From positions 4,471,001-4,535,000 of the forward strand of contig NZ_CP037858.1 in assembly GCF_006974125.1 (NCBI RefSeq): a stretch of 64,000 nt of DNA, read 5' to 3'. The position numbers were made by a program, and so were the translations under genes. Source of the DNA: Stenotrophomonas maltophilia. GTDB lineage: Bacteria > Pseudomonadota > Gammaproteobacteria > Xanthomonadales > Xanthomonadaceae. Positions 8,346 to 17,265 of the stretch are shown in pieces; the first letter of the stretch is position 1, and each line of letters opens with the position of its first letter. The notes below the pieces were generated by a model. That model was not told where the DNA came from. It saw nothing but the letters and a program-made list of their open reading frames with translations, and made no database searches.

Positions 8346-11018
8346 ATGCCGCGTGCGTCGTCGTTCCGCCTGTTCCTGCCTTCGCTGCTGCTCACCCTGG
8401 TCGTTGCCGGCTGTGGTGACAAGGACGCGAAGGCACCGGCGACCACCGTCACCCAGCCCAGCGCGCAGGCGGCTGCTGCTGCCGATCCGGCCGCTGCACC
8501 GTTGCTGGCTGCGTTGCAGAAGCAGCTCGACGGCTACCGCCGGATCATCGTGCTGCTGGCCGACGAGGAACAGCAGTCGGCCGCCGACCGTGGTACCTCC
8601 ACGCGCGTGGGCCAGCAGCTGTTCCACGATGGGCTGGAACAGCGCACGGCGATCGCCGCACAGTTCGATACGCTGCTGCGTGGTTCCAGCCCCCAGCGCT
8701 TCGCCACCCTCGGCACCGTGCTGGACTACATCGAGTCGGCGCCGGAACTGTTCGACGCCGACCGCCTGGCTTTCCGCGAAGTGCTGCGCGATCTGCATGA
8801 GCGCGTCGGCACCGACTCTTCGCTGCCGGCGGTGAAGCTGCACCAGCGCATCGGCGAGGACCTGGAAGCGCTCGATGAGATCGAACGCAACTACAACCAG
8901 GAACTGACCCGCATCTTCAGCCGCTTCGAACGCACCCGTGCCATCGAGCTCAAGCGCGAGAAGTGGGAGGACTACATCGCCCACCTGCACAAGGACTACA
9001 ACCGCGAAGCGATCCTGCGCGACTACGGCGTGATCGAGCCGTACCCGATGTCGATGAAGGACAGTGACCGCGAGATCTTCGGCCGCGACCTGCCGGCCAA
9101 GACCGTGGTGCTGACCTTCGACGATGGCCCGCACAAGGCCTATACCGATGAAGTGGTGGCCATCCTCAAGCGCTACGACGTGCCGGGAGTGTTCTTCGAA
9201 GTGGGCCGCAACCTGGGCAAGGTGGAAGCCGATGGCAAGGTCAGTCTCGGCCCGATGGCGAAGATCAGTCGCAATCTGATGGAGGAGGGCTATGCGGTGG
9301 GCAACCACAGCCTGACCCACGCCCAGCTCTCGCGCACCACCGGTGATGCGCTGCGCCAGCAGGTGCTGGACACCGACACGCTGCTGAAGGATGTCGACAG
9401 CAAGCGTGCACCGCTGTTCCGCTTCCCCTATGGCGCGCGCAACGCCGAAGGCCTGCAGCTGCTCAACGAGGCCGGGCTGAAATCGATCATGTGGAACATC
9501 GACTCGATGGACTGGGCCGACCCGGTCCCGGAGTCGATCGTGCAGCGCGTGCTCGACCAGGTGAACAAGGAACAGCGCGGCATCATCCTGTTCCACGACA
9601 TCCACGATCGTGCGGTGAAGGCGCTGCCGCAGATCCTCGACCGCCTGATTGCCGATGGCTACCAGTTCGCAGGCTGGAACGGCCGCGACTTCACCGTTGC
9701 CCGCGCGCGCAAGGGCGACACCGGTGCCGCCACCGTCACCACTGGCTACGAGAAGTCGTGGGCGATCGTGGTCGGCATCGACAACTACGCCAAGTGGCCG
9801 AAGCTGGAGTACGCCAGCCATGACGCGCAGGCGGTGGCCGACACGCTGACCGGGCAGTTTGGTTTCCCGTCCTCGCAGGTGATCGTGCTGAAGAACGAGC
9901 AGGCCACCCGCAACAACATCCTGGCCGCCTTCCACGACCGCCTGGCCGATGACCGCACCGGAAAGAACGATCGCGTGTTCGTGTTCTTCGCCGGCCATGG
10001 TGCCACCCGCCAGCTCGCCTCCGGACGCGACCTTGGCTACATCATTCCGGTCGATTCGGACCCGAAGGAATTTGCCACCGACGCCATTGCGATGACCGAC
10101 ATCCAGAACATCGCCGAGAGCATGCAGGCCAAGCATGTGATGTTCGTGATGGATGCCTGCTACAGCGGCCTGGGCCTGACCCGTGGCGGCCCGGCGTCGT
10201 CGTCGTTCCTGCGCGAGAACGCACGCCGCAGCGCACGCCAGATGCTGACAGCCGGCGGCGCCGACCAGCAGGTCGCCGACGCCGGTCCCAATGGCCATTC
10301 GGTGTTTACGTGGGTGCTGCTGCAGGCGCTGGCCGGCAAGGGCGACCTCAACGGCGATGGCCTGATCACGGGTACCGAACTGGCCGCCTACGTGGCGCCG
10401 GCCGTCTCGGCCGTTTCGCACCAGACGCCGGCCTTCGGCAGCCTGCCCGGTTCGCAGGGCGGGGAGTTCGTGTTCCAGGTGCCGGACAGCCAGGAGTTCC
10501 TCAATGCCGATACGCGCCAGCTGACCGCCGATGCGATCGCACTGAACAACAAGGTCGAAGCCGCCAGCGAAGCCAAGGGCAGCCAGGCGCCGGTGACGGT
10601 GGCCGACCTGCAGGGTGGCAAGGCCAAGCTTGTGGTGCCCACTGCCGGCCCGGCGTCGGATCGCCAGCGCGCGCAGCAGGCCAATGACCGTGGCCTGCAG
10701 CTGTACCGCGAAAAGCAGTACGACGAGGCGGTGGCGCAGTTCACCGAGGCGCTGAAGCTGCGCCCGGACTTCGCCCAGGCTGCCAACAACCTCGGATTCG
10801 TCTACTACCGCCAGCAGCGTTACGCTGAAGCCGCACGCTGGCTGGAGAACACGCTGAAGATCGACCCCTCGCGTGCCGTGGCCTATCTCAACCTGGGCGA
10901 CGCCTACTTCAACGCGGGCGACAGGGCCAAGGCGAAGCAGGCCTACACCACCTACCTGGCGCTGCAGCCGCAGGGCAGCGGTGCTGCACAGGCGCGCGCG
11001 CAGCTGGAGAAACTCTGA
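8346..11018 (+). CDS. Lipoprotein with NodB deacetylase, caspase-like and TPR domains (orf900 homologue)
   Basis: 890 residues with four parts. The signal peptide ends in a lipobox VAGC (Cys23). An alpha-helical segment (about 50-240) precedes a polysaccharide deacetylase (NodB) domain: TFDDGP at 257-262, the metal-site HSLTH at 321-325, RFPYGARN at 359-366 and a late LFHDIHD. Then comes a caspase-like (C14) domain from about 468, with catalytic-type His551 in FFAGHG and Cys605 in MDACYSG, plus an EF-hand-like loop DLNGDGLITGTE at 667-678. Two to three TPRs fill 775-880. It probably sits on the periplasmic side of a membrane and acts on an envelope polysaccharide, with the protease-like part of unknown target. 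It is three bases from mnmE. This is the orf900 position of the Xanthomonas origin region. Function is inferred from domains only. Confidence 0.88.
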   Translation: MPRASSFRLFLPSLLLTLVVAGCGDKDAKAPATTVTQPSAQAAAAADPAAAPLLAALQKQLDGYRRIIVLLADEEQQSAADRGTSTRVGQQLFHDGLEQRTAIAAQFDTLLRGSSPQRFATLGTVLDYIESAPELFDADRLAFREVLRDLHERVGTDSSLPAVKLHQRIGEDLEALDEIERNYNQELTRIFSRFERTRAIELKREKWEDYIAHLHKDYNREAILRDYGVIEPYPMSMKDSDREIFGRDLPAKTVVLTFDDGPHKAYTDEVVAILKRYDVPGVFFEVGRNLGKVEADGKVSLGPMAKISRNLMEEGYAVGNHSLTHAQLSRTTGDALRQQVLDTDTLLKDVDSKRAPLFRFPYGARNAEGLQLLNEAGLKSIMWNIDSMDWADPVPESIVQRVLDQVNKEQRGIILFHDIHDRAVKALPQILDRLIADGYQFAGWNGRDFTVARARKGDTGAATVTTGYEKSWAIVVGIDNYAKWPKLEYASHDAQAVADTLTGQFGFPSSQVIVLKNEQATRNNILAAFHDRLADDRTGKNDRVFVFFAGHGATRQLASGRDLGYIIPVDSDPKEFATDAIAMTDIQNIAESMQAKHVMFVMDACYSGLGLTRGGPASSSFLRENARRSARQMLTAGGADQQVADAGPNGHSVFTWVLLQALAGKGDLNGDGLITGTELAAYVAPAVSAVSHQTPAFGSLPGSQGGEFVFQVPDSQEFLNADTRQLTADAIALNNKVEAASEAKGSQAPVTVADLQGGKAKLVVPTAGPASDRQRAQQANDRGLQLYREKQYDEAVAQFTEALKLRPDFAQAANNLGFVYYRQQRYAEAARWLENTLKIDPSRAVAYLNLGDAYFNAGDRAKAKQAYTTYLALQPQGSGAAQARAQLEKL

Positions 11019-11021
11019 GCG

Positions 11022-12371
11022 ATGGACGATACCTTTCGCACTGACACCATCGTCGCCATCGCCAGCGCACCCGGTGCCGGTGGCGTCGGCCTGCTGCGCC
11101 TGTCCGGCCCGCGCGCTGCGGCCATCGCCAACGCGCTGGGTGCGCCCGCGCTGCGCCCGCGCCATGCGCACTACGCACGCCTGCGCGATGCCGACGATGA
11201 GGTGATCGACGATGGCATCGTGCTGTGGTTCCCGGCGCCGAACAGCTTCACCGGCGAAGAGGTGGTGGAACTGCAGGGCCATGGCAGTCCGGTGCTGCTG
11301 CAGCAACTGGTTGCGCGCTGCATCGCGCTGGGCGCGCGCCAGGCACGGCCGGGCGAGTTCAGCGAACGCGCGTTCCTCAACGGCAAGCTCGACCTGGCCC
11401 AGGCCGAGGCCATCGCCGACCTGATCGCCGCCGGCGACAACCGCGCCGCACGCGCCGCTCGCCGTTCGCTGGATGGCGTGTTCTCACGGCGCATCGACGC
11501 CGTGGCCGAGCAGCTGGTGCTGCTTCGCATCCATGTGGAAGCGGCCATCGACTTTGCCGACGAACCGCTGGATACGCTCGGTGGTGCGCAGGTGCGCCTC
11601 GGGCTGGAACAGGCGCGCAGCGATCTGGCCCTGCTGCGCCGCGACGCCGAACGTGGCCGTCGCCTGCGCGATGGCCTGCACGCGGTGCTTATCGGTCCAC
11701 CCAATGCAGGCAAGAGCTCACTGCTGAACGCGCTGGCCGGCAGCGAACGCGCCATCGTCACCGATATCGCGGGCACCACCCGCGACACCCTGCGCGAGAC
11801 CATCCGCCTGGATGGCCTGGAACTGACCCTGGTCGACACCGCGGGACTGCGCGACGGCGGCGACGCCATCGAACGTGAAGGCATGCGCCGCGCCCACGTG
11901 GAGATCGAGCGCACCGATCTGGCACTGATCGTCCTGGATGCGTGCGATCCGGCGGCCGGTGAGGCTGCGCTGGGGCAGGCCGTGGCGGCGGTGCCGCACA
12001 AGGTCTACATCCACAACAAGTCGGACCTGCTGGATACGTTGCCCGCGCTGGATGACCCGGACCGTGTGTTCGTTTCGGCCGCCACCGGCGCCGGGCTGGA
12101 CGACCTGCACGCGCGCCTGCGCAGCATCGCCTCGGCCGGGGCAGGGGAGCAGGTGGATGGCGAGTTCTCCGCGCGCACCCGCCACGTGGATGCGATCGAA
12201 CGCGCACAGGAACACGCACAGCGCGCCGATGGCGAGCTTGCGCACGAACACCTGGAACTGGCCGCCGAAGAACTGCGGCTGGCACATGACGCGCTGGGCG
12301 AGATCACCGGCCAGATGAGTGCCGATGACCTGCTGGGCAGGATCTTCTCCAGTTTCTGCATCGGCAAGTAA
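11022..12371 (+). CDS. mnmE: tRNA uridine-5-carboxymethylaminomethyl GTPase MnmE
   Basis: MnmE with MnmG modifies the wobble uridine of several tRNAs. The 449-residue protein (formerly ThdF/TrmE) has the N-terminal tetrahydrofolate-binding domain, the G domain with Walker [10 protein letters not shown] at about residues 225-233, DIAGTTRDT (switch II region), DTAGLRD and NKSD, and the invariant C-terminal CIGK. Length is typical. It follows orf900 by three bases, so the two are probably co-transcribed. Confidence 0.98.
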   Translation: MDDTFRTDTIVAIASAPGAGGVGLLRLSGPRAAAIANALGAPALRPRHAHYARLRDADDEVIDDGIVLWFPAPNSFTGEEVVELQGHGSPVLLQQLVARCIALGARQARPGEFSERAFLNGKLDLAQAEAIADLIAAGDNRAARAARRSLDGVFSRRIDAVAEQLVLLRIHVEAAIDFADEPLDTLGGAQVRLGLEQARSDLALLRRDAERGRRLRDGLHAVLIGPPNAGKSSLLNALAGSERAIVTDIAGTTRDTLRETIRLDGLELTLVDTAGLRDGGDAIEREGMRRAHVEIERTDLALIVLDACDPAAGEAALGQAVAAVPHKVYIHNKSDLLDTLPALDDPDRVFVSAATGAGLDDLHARLRSIASAGAGEQVDGEFSARTRHVDAIERAQEHAQRADGELAHEHLELAAEELRLAHDALGEITGQMSADDLLGRIFSSFCIGK

Positions 12372-12377
12372 GCCTTG

Positions 12378-12400
12378 GTAGTGCCGGCCGCTGGCCGGCA
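12378..12400 (+). repeat. SMAG-like REP element
   Basis: GTAG followed by the hairpin TGCCGGCC-gct-GGCCGGCA, seven bases after the mnmE stop codon. This is the Stenotrophomonas GTAG-headed repetitive palindrome layout. Confidence 0.8.
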
Positions 12401-12421
12401 ACCCAGCCGAACGAGCTGCTC

Positions 12422-12452
12422 GGGATCAGATCTCCGAAGGGGCTCTGACCCC
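12422..12452. repeat. GGGGTCAGA-type palindrome
   Basis: GGGATCAGATCTCC, GAA, GGGGCTCTGACCCC: an imperfect inverted repeat of the same family as the elements at 16026, 25914 and 42494. Confidence 0.6.
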
Positions 12453-12505
12453 GTCATCGATCAACCGCGCGGCTCACGCTCGGGTAGGTGCCAACCCTCG
12501 CTCAG

Positions 12506-12529
12506 GTAGGTGCCAACCTTGGTTGGCAC
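12506..12529 (+). repeat. SMAG-like REP element
   Basis: GTAG then GTGCCAACC-TT-GGTTGGCAC. A broken copy (GTAGGTGCCAACCC) precedes it at 12484. Confidence 0.8.
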
Positions 12530-12564
12530 AGTGCGTCCGGGGCCATGGACGCCGGCTGGCAGAG

Positions 12565-12587
12565 CGCCGACCAAGGTCGGCGACTAC
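12565..12587 (-). repeat. SMAG-like REP element, reverse orientation
   Basis: CGCCGACC-AA-GGTCGGCG then A and CTAC, so the GTAG head is on the minus strand. It faces the element at 12506. Confidence 0.75.
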
Positions 12588-12664
12588 CGAATCCATGGGG
12601 TCCCCCACCTGTCACATTCCCGCCGCATACTGACGCCCATCACATACCGCTTGGGGAAGTCGCA

Positions 12665-13780
12665 GTGAAGTCGTGGGGTTGTGCGTTGCTGTTGTCGCTG
12701 GCCGTGGCACCATCGGTGGCCATGAGTGCTGAATCCTCCACCCCGGCCGCACCCAAGGTGTCGGTCTACGGCCATCGCGGGGCAAGCGCACTGTTGCCCG
12801 AGCACACCCTGGCGGCCTATGCACAGGCCATCGCCGATGGCGCCGACTACATCGAACCGGACCTGGTGATGACCAGGGACGGGGTGATGGTGGCCCGCCA
12901 CGAGAACGAGATCGGCGGTACCACCGACGTCGCCTCGCATCCGGAGTTCGCCAGCCGCCGCACCAGCAAGGTGATCGACGGTCAGAAGGTCGACGGCTGG
13001 TTCACCGAAGACTTCACCCTGGCAGAGCTGAAGACCCTGTACGCCCGTGAGCGCCTGCCGGAACTGCGCAGCACCGCCTACGACGGCCAGTTCCGTATCG
13101 CCAGCCTGGACGAGATCCTGGCCTTCCTGGTGCAGCAGGCCGGGCGCGCCAACCGTGGCATCGGCCTGGTCCCGGAGATCAAGCACCCGACCTACTTCCA
13201 GTCCATCGGCCTGCCGATGGAAGACAAGCTGCTGGCCGCACTGCGTGGCAATGCCTATACCAACGTTGGCCCGGTCACCATCCAGTCGTTCGAGACCGCC
13301 AATCTGCGCTACCTGCGCGGCAAGATTCCGCGCGGCAGCAACATCCGCCTGCTGCAGCTGCTGTGGAAGGGCGACACCCAGCCAGCCGACATCGCCAAAG
13401 CCGGTGGCAAGCTGACCTACGCGCAGATGATGACCCCGGCCAGCTTGAAGGACATCGCCAGCTACGCCGACAGCATCGGCCCGGAGCTGCGTTCGATCAT
13501 TCCGCTGGATGACAAGGGCGCGCTGGGCACGCCGACCACACTGGTGCGCGATGCGCATGCGGCTGGCCTGATGGTGATTCCGTACACCTTCCGCCCGGAG
13601 AACCACTTCCAGGCCAGCAACCTGCGCAAGGGCGCCGACAACGCGCGCAATGCCGAGGGCTCGATTGCCGAGATGCGTGCCTATCTGGCCACCGGCATCG
13701 ATGCGTTCTTCACCGATGACCCGGCGCTGGGCCGGCAGGCGGTGGATGGAATGGGCGCGGCGGGCAACGCGGCGGACTGA
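12665..13780 (+). CDS. glpQ: Glycerophosphodiester phosphodiesterase, exported
   Basis: Hydrolyses glycerophosphodiesters to glycerol-3-phosphate and an alcohol, scavenging phospholipid breakdown products. I chose the GTG at 12665 because it gives a proper signal peptide (KSWGCALLLSLAVAPSVAMSA) and has a GGGGAAG ribosome site nearby; the frame is open further upstream through repeats. The mature protein has YGHRGASALLPEHTL and the metal-binding IEPDLVMTRDG, the GDPD signature with catalytic His residues. 371 residues is normal for the periplasmic type. Confidence 0.9.
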   Translation: MKSWGCALLLSLAVAPSVAMSAESSTPAAPKVSVYGHRGASALLPEHTLAAYAQAIADGADYIEPDLVMTRDGVMVARHENEIGGTTDVASHPEFASRRTSKVIDGQKVDGWFTEDFTLAELKTLYARERLPELRSTAYDGQFRIASLDEILAFLVQQAGRANRGIGLVPEIKHPTYFQSIGLPMEDKLLAALRGNAYTNVGPVTIQSFETANLRYLRGKIPRGSNIRLLQLLWKGDTQPADIAKAGGKLTYAQMMTPASLKDIASYADSIGPELRSIIPLDDKGALGTPTTLVRDAHAAGLMVIPYTFRPENHFQASNLRKGADNARNAEGSIAEMRAYLATGIDAFFTDDPALGRQAVDGMGAAGNAAD

Positions 13781-13841
13781 CCGGCGTCAATGCGGCCGGG
13801 CATGGCCCGGCGCTACCCGGGGTGCCGGTGTGCTCTGGCAG

Positions 13842-13861
13842 GTGCCAACCTTGGTTGGCAC
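13842..13861. repeat. SMAG-like hairpin
   Basis: GTGCCAACC-TT-GGTTGGCAC preceded by GCAG instead of GTAG, a slightly decayed copy between convergent glpQ and the rhomboid gene. Confidence 0.65.
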
Positions 13862-13871
13862 ACAACAACCG

Positions 13872-13894
13872 CGCCGACCAAGGTCGGCCACTAC
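13872..13894 (-). repeat. SMAG-like REP element, reverse orientation
   Basis: CGCCGACC-AA-GGTCGGCC, then CTAC at 13891-13894. It is the second of three hairpins in the glpQ/rhomboid gap. Confidence 0.72.
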
Positions 13895-13907
13895 CGGGTC
13901 ATGAGGT

Positions 13908-13930
13908 TGCCGGCCAGCGGCCGGCACTAC
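13908..13930 (-). repeat. SMAG-like REP element, reverse orientation
   Basis: TGCCGGCC-agc-GGCCGGCA then CTAC (13927-13930), directly before the rhomboid stop codon. It may serve as the terminator of this minus-strand gene. Confidence 0.75.
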
Positions 13931-13937
13931 CGTCACC

Positions 13938-14708
13938 TCAGCTGCGCGGCTCGTCCGGCCGGCGGAACGGGATCACCACGTAGTCCTGGCCTTCGCGCGG
14001 CTGCCACAGCACCGGCACGCGCTGCGGAGATGGCGGCTCCAGCTCGTCGTCGGCCAGCGGCTCGACCTCGTCCTCTTCGTCTTCCCAGCTGTAGCGTTGG
14101 CGCGGCGGCAGCGGGTCGGCGTTGCGGAACAGCAGCGCGGCGATGATGCCGGCGAAGGCGCCGCCCATGTGTGACTGCCAGGACACGCCGTCGGCGTGCG
14201 GCAGGATGGTCATCAGCATGCCGCCGTAGAACAGCATGCCGATCAGGCCGGTGGCAATCGCTGCACGGTCGCGGCGCAGCAGGCCCAGGCTGGCCAGCAG
14301 GAACATCAGGCCATGGGTCACGCCGCTGGCGCCCAGGTGCACGCTGCCCGGATTGCCCAGCATCCACGCGCCTATGCCCGAGCCCAGCCACAGCAGGGGC
14401 AGGGCGCGCACGGTGGCTTTCGGGTAGACGCTGCCGGCCAGCGTGCCGAGGATCAGGATCGCGATGCTGTTGGCGACGATGTGCTCGACCGAGGCATGCA
14501 GCATCGGGCCGCCGATCAGGCCAAGCAGGCCCTTGGCTTCCAGCGGCGCGACCGCCCACGGTCGCCAGTCGAACGTGCCCTGCAGGGCGAACACGGCCAC
14601 CAGCGCCAGCACGGCGGCCAGGCTGACATTGAACGCCCGCAGGATGCGCGAGCGGTCATTGCGGGGGGCCGGCACGTCGCCGGCGGGCAGGGGCGCGTTG
14701 TTGTCCAT
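13938..14708 (-). CDS. Rhomboid family intramembrane serine protease
   Basis: A 256-residue polytopic membrane protein of the rhomboid family, which cleaves transmembrane substrates. The catalytic Ser is in GASG (Ser128), the catalytic His in QSHMGG (His180), and the HIVAN motif of the second membrane helix supplies His76 and Asn80. Six membrane segments fit residues 28-190. The C-terminal 55 residues are acidic and proline-rich and probably cytoplasmic. It is convergent with glpQ across three hairpin repeats. No substrate can be inferred from the neighbours. Confidence 0.9.
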   Translation of the reverse strand: MDNNAPLPAGDVPAPRNDRSRILRAFNVSLAAVLALVAVFALQGTFDWRPWAVAPLEAKGLLGLIGGPMLHASVEHIVANSIAILILGTLAGSVYPKATVRALPLLWLGSGIGAWMLGNPGSVHLGASGVTHGLMFLLASLGLLRRDRAAIATGLIGMLFYGGMLMTILPHADGVSWQSHMGGAFAGIIAALLFRNADPLPPRQRYSWEDEEDEVEPLADDELEPPSPQRVPVLWQPREGQDYVVIPFRRPDEPRS

Positions 14709-14761
14709 ACCTCAGCAATGGCGGTGACTGGCGCGAAACCAAGGCCACCGCTGCGGGAGAG

Positions 14762-14793
14762 TGGAAACGGCCGGCGGGACAATCCCGCCGGCC
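14762..14793 (-). terminator. Terminator-like hairpin after terC
   Basis: An 11-bp perfect stem (GGCCGGCGGGA / TCCCGCCGGCC, loop of three) lies 22 bases after the terC stop. On the minus strand it is followed by GTTTCC, a short T run, so termination may be only partial. Confidence 0.6.
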
Positions 14794-14814
14794 GCGCCGT
14801 TCAACGGGTCAGGC

Positions 14815-15777
14815 TCAGGCCTGGCCTTCGCCTTCCTTCGGCGGGTACTTCAGGCTCAGCACCACGGTGGCGGCGATGATCACTGCGACCACGCCCAGCG
14901 ACACCGGGGTCGGGATCTTGAACAGGTCGATGATCATCATCTTGATGCCGATGAAGCCCAGCACCAGCGCCAGACCGTACGGCAGCAGGTGGAAGCGGTC
15001 GGCCATGCCGGCCAGCAGGAAGAACATCGCACGCAGGCCCAGCACCGCGAACACGTTGGAGGTGAGCACGATGAACGGGTCGGTGGTGATTGCGAAGATT
15101 GCCGGGATGCTGTCCACCGCGAAGATCACGTCGGTGACCGCGATCAGGATCAGCACCGCGAACAGCGGGGTGAACCAGCGCACGCCGTCGCGCTTCACGC
15201 TCAACGCGTTGCCGGCGTAATCCGGCAGCAGGCGCAGGTGCTTGCGCATCCAGCGCAGCGCCGGGTTGGTTTCCAGATCAGGCTCCTGGCCAGCGGCGAA
15301 CCACATCTTCCAGCCGGTGAAGAGCAGGAAGGCGCCGAACACGTAGAGCAGCCAATGGAACTGGCTGATCAGCACGCTGCCAGCGAAGATCATGATCGTA
15401 CGCAGCACGATCGCACCCAGGATGCCGATGATCAGCACCTTCTGGCGCTGTTCCTCGGGCACCGCGAAGTAGCTCATGATCATCAGGAAGACAAAGATGT
15501 TGTCGACCGCCAGCGCCTTCTCGACCAGGTAGCCGGTCAGGAACTCGAGGCCGACCTTGTTGGCCACCACCTGGCCCGCGGTCTCATTCAGGTAGTACCA
15601 GAGGCCCGCATTGAACAGCAGGGCCAGCGCGACCCAGCCGATGGACCACCACAGGGCCTCCTTGAAGGTGACCTTGTGCGGTCCACCATGGCGCATCAAC
15701 ACGAGGTCGACCAGCAGGGCGATGACCACCACCGCTGCGAAGCCGCCCCACAACCACACGTTACCGATCGTCTGCAT
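14815..15777 (-). CDS. TerC family membrane protein (Alx-like, probable manganese exporter)
   Basis: A 320-residue protein with about nine membrane segments. Family motifs include VEKALAVDNIFVFLMI and VDSIPAIFAITTDPFIV, whose acidic residues line the proposed metal path, and NVFAVLGLRAMFFLL. TerC/Alx proteins are linked to tellurite resistance and, in several bacteria, to manganese efflux. The start is the ATG at 15777 (MQTIGNVWLWGG); the frame stays open upstream through the riboswitch leader. A yybP-ykoY element in the leader supports manganese control. Confidence 0.93.
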   Translation of the reverse strand: MQTIGNVWLWGGFAAVVVIALLVDLVLMRHGGPHKVTFKEALWWSIGWVALALLFNAGLWYYLNETAGQVVANKVGLEFLTGYLVEKALAVDNIFVFLMIMSYFAVPEEQRQKVLIIGILGAIVLRTIMIFAGSVLISQFHWLLYVFGAFLLFTGWKMWFAAGQEPDLETNPALRWMRKHLRLLPDYAGNALSVKRDGVRWFTPLFAVLILIAVTDVIFAVDSIPAIFAITTDPFIVLTSNVFAVLGLRAMFFLLAGMADRFHLLPYGLALVLGFIGIKMMIIDLFKIPTPVSLGVVAVIIAATVVLSLKYPPKEGEGQA

Positions 15778-15850
15778 TGGGAATGTCCGTTGGAAAGATG
15801 AATGCCAGGCCGGACGGCGAGGATCTGCAACGGAGGATCGGGAGGGGGAT

Positions 15851-15980
15851 CCAGGGACAGAGCTTCGCCAGTACGGCGAAGGTCTCGCTCGCAGTTCCAG
15901 TCGGCTGGAACTGCCGTTGCACCGGAGCCTGCGGGCTCGAAATGACGGCGACAACGTCTGGGAGCTACTCCCCTTCTGGC
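15851..15980 (-). promoter_or_regulatory. yybP-ykoY manganese riboswitch upstream of terC
   Basis: On the minus strand the leader shows the class hallmarks in order: AAGGGGAGTAGC near 15966-15977, an internal variable arm, GGTGCAACGG, then GCGAGACCTTCGCC and, after a short loop, GGCGAAGCTCTGTCC near 15855-15870. These are the conserved junction and loop segments of the yybP-ykoY class, which senses Mn2+ and commonly controls TerC/Alx-family genes. It ends about 75 bases before the terC start codon. Limits are approximate. Confidence 0.85.
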
Positions 15981-16025
15981 GCCGATTCTGCCGTCTGGCC
16001 GGGCCGCCGTCAAATGGGCGGCGGC

Positions 16026-16056
16026 GGGGTCGGAGCCCCTTCGGGGATCTGACCCC
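16026..16056. repeat. GGGGTCAGA-type palindrome
   Basis: GGGGTCGGAGCCCC-TTC-GGGGATCTGACCCC, 14-base arms with two mismatches, 24 bases before the methyltransferase start codon. It is unusual for this repeat family to lie in a 5' region; it could affect translation or be the end of the terC regulatory region. Confidence 0.65.
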
Positions 16057-16079
16057 GGTGCCCGGTTTACAATAGGTGG

Positions 16080-17249
16080 ATGAATACCCCCCTTCCGATT
16101 GTCCGCCTCAAGAATGCGTGGCGTTCCAGCCACCCGTGGATCTTCCAGAAACTGGTCGAGAAGCCGACCGTCCGGCCCAAGCCCGGTTCCATCGTCGACG
16201 TGGTCGGCATCGATGGCGAGTTCATTGGCCGCGGGTTCTACAACGGGCACTCGCGCATTGCCGTGCGCATCCTCGAAACCGACCAGAACGTACCGGTCGA
16301 TGCCGGCTGGTTCTCGCGCAAGATCGCCCAGGCGGTGTCGCTGCGCCGTGAGGTGCTGAAGCTGGACGCGGTGTCCGACGCCTGGCGCGTGGTGCACAGC
16401 GAAGGCGACGGCCTGTCCGGGCTGGTGGTCGACCGCTACGGCGACCTGGTGGTGGTCGAGTTCTTCGCCGCCGGCATGTTCCGCCATCGCGAGTGGATCT
16501 ATGACGCCCTGCGCGAGCAGTTCCCGGGTTGCCGCTTCCACAGCTTCGCCGACGAGCACGTGCAGAAGCAGGAAAGTTTCGACTTCCACGGCAACACCAC
16601 CACCGAAGCGTCGGTGATCACCGAGTACGGCATCAAGTTCCGCGCCGACCCGGCCGGTGCGCACAAGACCGGCTTCTTCGCCGACCAGCGCGAGAACCGC
16701 GAGTGGCTGAGTCAGCAGGTGGAAGGCAAGAGCGTGCTGGACCTGTGCTGCAACACCGGCGGTTTCGCCGTGTATGCGGCTGCGCGTGGTGCTTCGGAAG
16801 TGGTCGGCATCGACATCGATGAAGACGTCATCCAGATCGCCAAGGGCAATTCGCGCCTGAACAACGTGCGTCCGAAGTTCGTCCAGTCCGACATCTTCCC
16901 GTGGCTGCGTGATGCCGCCAACCGCGGCGAGCAGTACGACGTGGTGATCCTGGATCCGGCGAAGATGACCCGCGACCGCGACCAGGTGATCACCGCGCTG
17001 AAGAAGTACCTGGACATGAACAAGCTGGCGCTGGGCGTGGTCAAGCCCGGTGGCCTGTTCGCCACGTTCTCCTGCACCGGCCTGGTGGCCGAGGACCAGT
17101 TCCTCGACATGCTGCGCCGCGCGGCCTATTTCTCCGGCCGCACGATCCAGATCCTGAAGGTGGCCGGCGCTGGTCCGGACCACCCGTTCATGGCCCACGT
17201 GCAGGAATCGCGTTACCTGAAGGCCGTGTTCTGCCGCGTGGTGGATTGA
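16080..17249 (+). CDS. rlmI: Class I SAM-dependent rRNA methyltransferase (RlmI-like)
   Basis: RlmI methylates a cytosine (C5) in 23S rRNA. The 389-residue protein has an N-terminal PUA domain (about 1-75), the EEHD-like middle domain, and a Rossmann methyltransferase with SAM motif VLDLCCNTGGF at about residues 219-229, acidic motif VVGIDID, and catalytic region LDPAKMTR followed by FSCTG, where the Cys is the expected nucleophile. The start ATG at 16080 follows AGGTGG. Exact target base is inferred from family. Confidence 0.88.
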   Translation: MNTPLPIVRLKNAWRSSHPWIFQKLVEKPTVRPKPGSIVDVVGIDGEFIGRGFYNGHSRIAVRILETDQNVPVDAGWFSRKIAQAVSLRREVLKLDAVSDAWRVVHSEGDGLSGLVVDRYGDLVVVEFFAAGMFRHREWIYDALREQFPGCRFHSFADEHVQKQESFDFHGNTTTEASVITEYGIKFRADPAGAHKTGFFADQRENREWLSQQVEGKSVLDLCCNTGGFAVYAAARGASEVVGIDIDEDVIQIAKGNSRLNNVRPKFVQSDIFPWLRDAANRGEQYDVVILDPAKMTRDRDQVITALKKYLDMNKLALGVVKPGGLFATFSCTGLVAEDQFLDMLRRAAYFSGRTIQILKVAGAGPDHPFMAHVQESRYLKAVFCRVVD

Positions 17250-17265
17250 TCCAAGGCTTCGGTGT

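Larger units (their letters stand above)
12372..12664. other. mnmE-glpQ intergenic region with repeats
   Basis: 293 bases dominated by short hairpin repeats: three SMAG-like elements (12378-12400, 12506-12529, 12565-12587), a truncated copy at about 12484-12495, and a GGGATCAGA...TCTGACCCC palindrome (12422-12452). The final 60 bases carry the glpQ leader. No gene is seen. Confidence 0.75.
15778..16079. other. Divergent region between terC and the rlmI-like gene
   Basis: 302 bases. The terC side holds the yybP-ykoY riboswitch and the rest of its leader; the methyltransferase side holds a GGGGTCGGA-type palindrome (16026-16056). No gene is seen. Confidence 0.75.

Noticed and set aside
7779..11306. 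1175-codon open frame on the minus strand
   Set aside because: It is antisense to yidC, orf900 and mnmE, whose plus-strand products are clearly recognisable. Such frames arise from high GC at third positions. The same applies to the long antisense frames at 37896-41081 and 52648-56064.
11889..12190. Further parS-like CCACGTGG or CACGTGGA sequences in mnmE
   Set aside because: Only the CACGTGG core is shared; the flanking arms do not form a palindrome.
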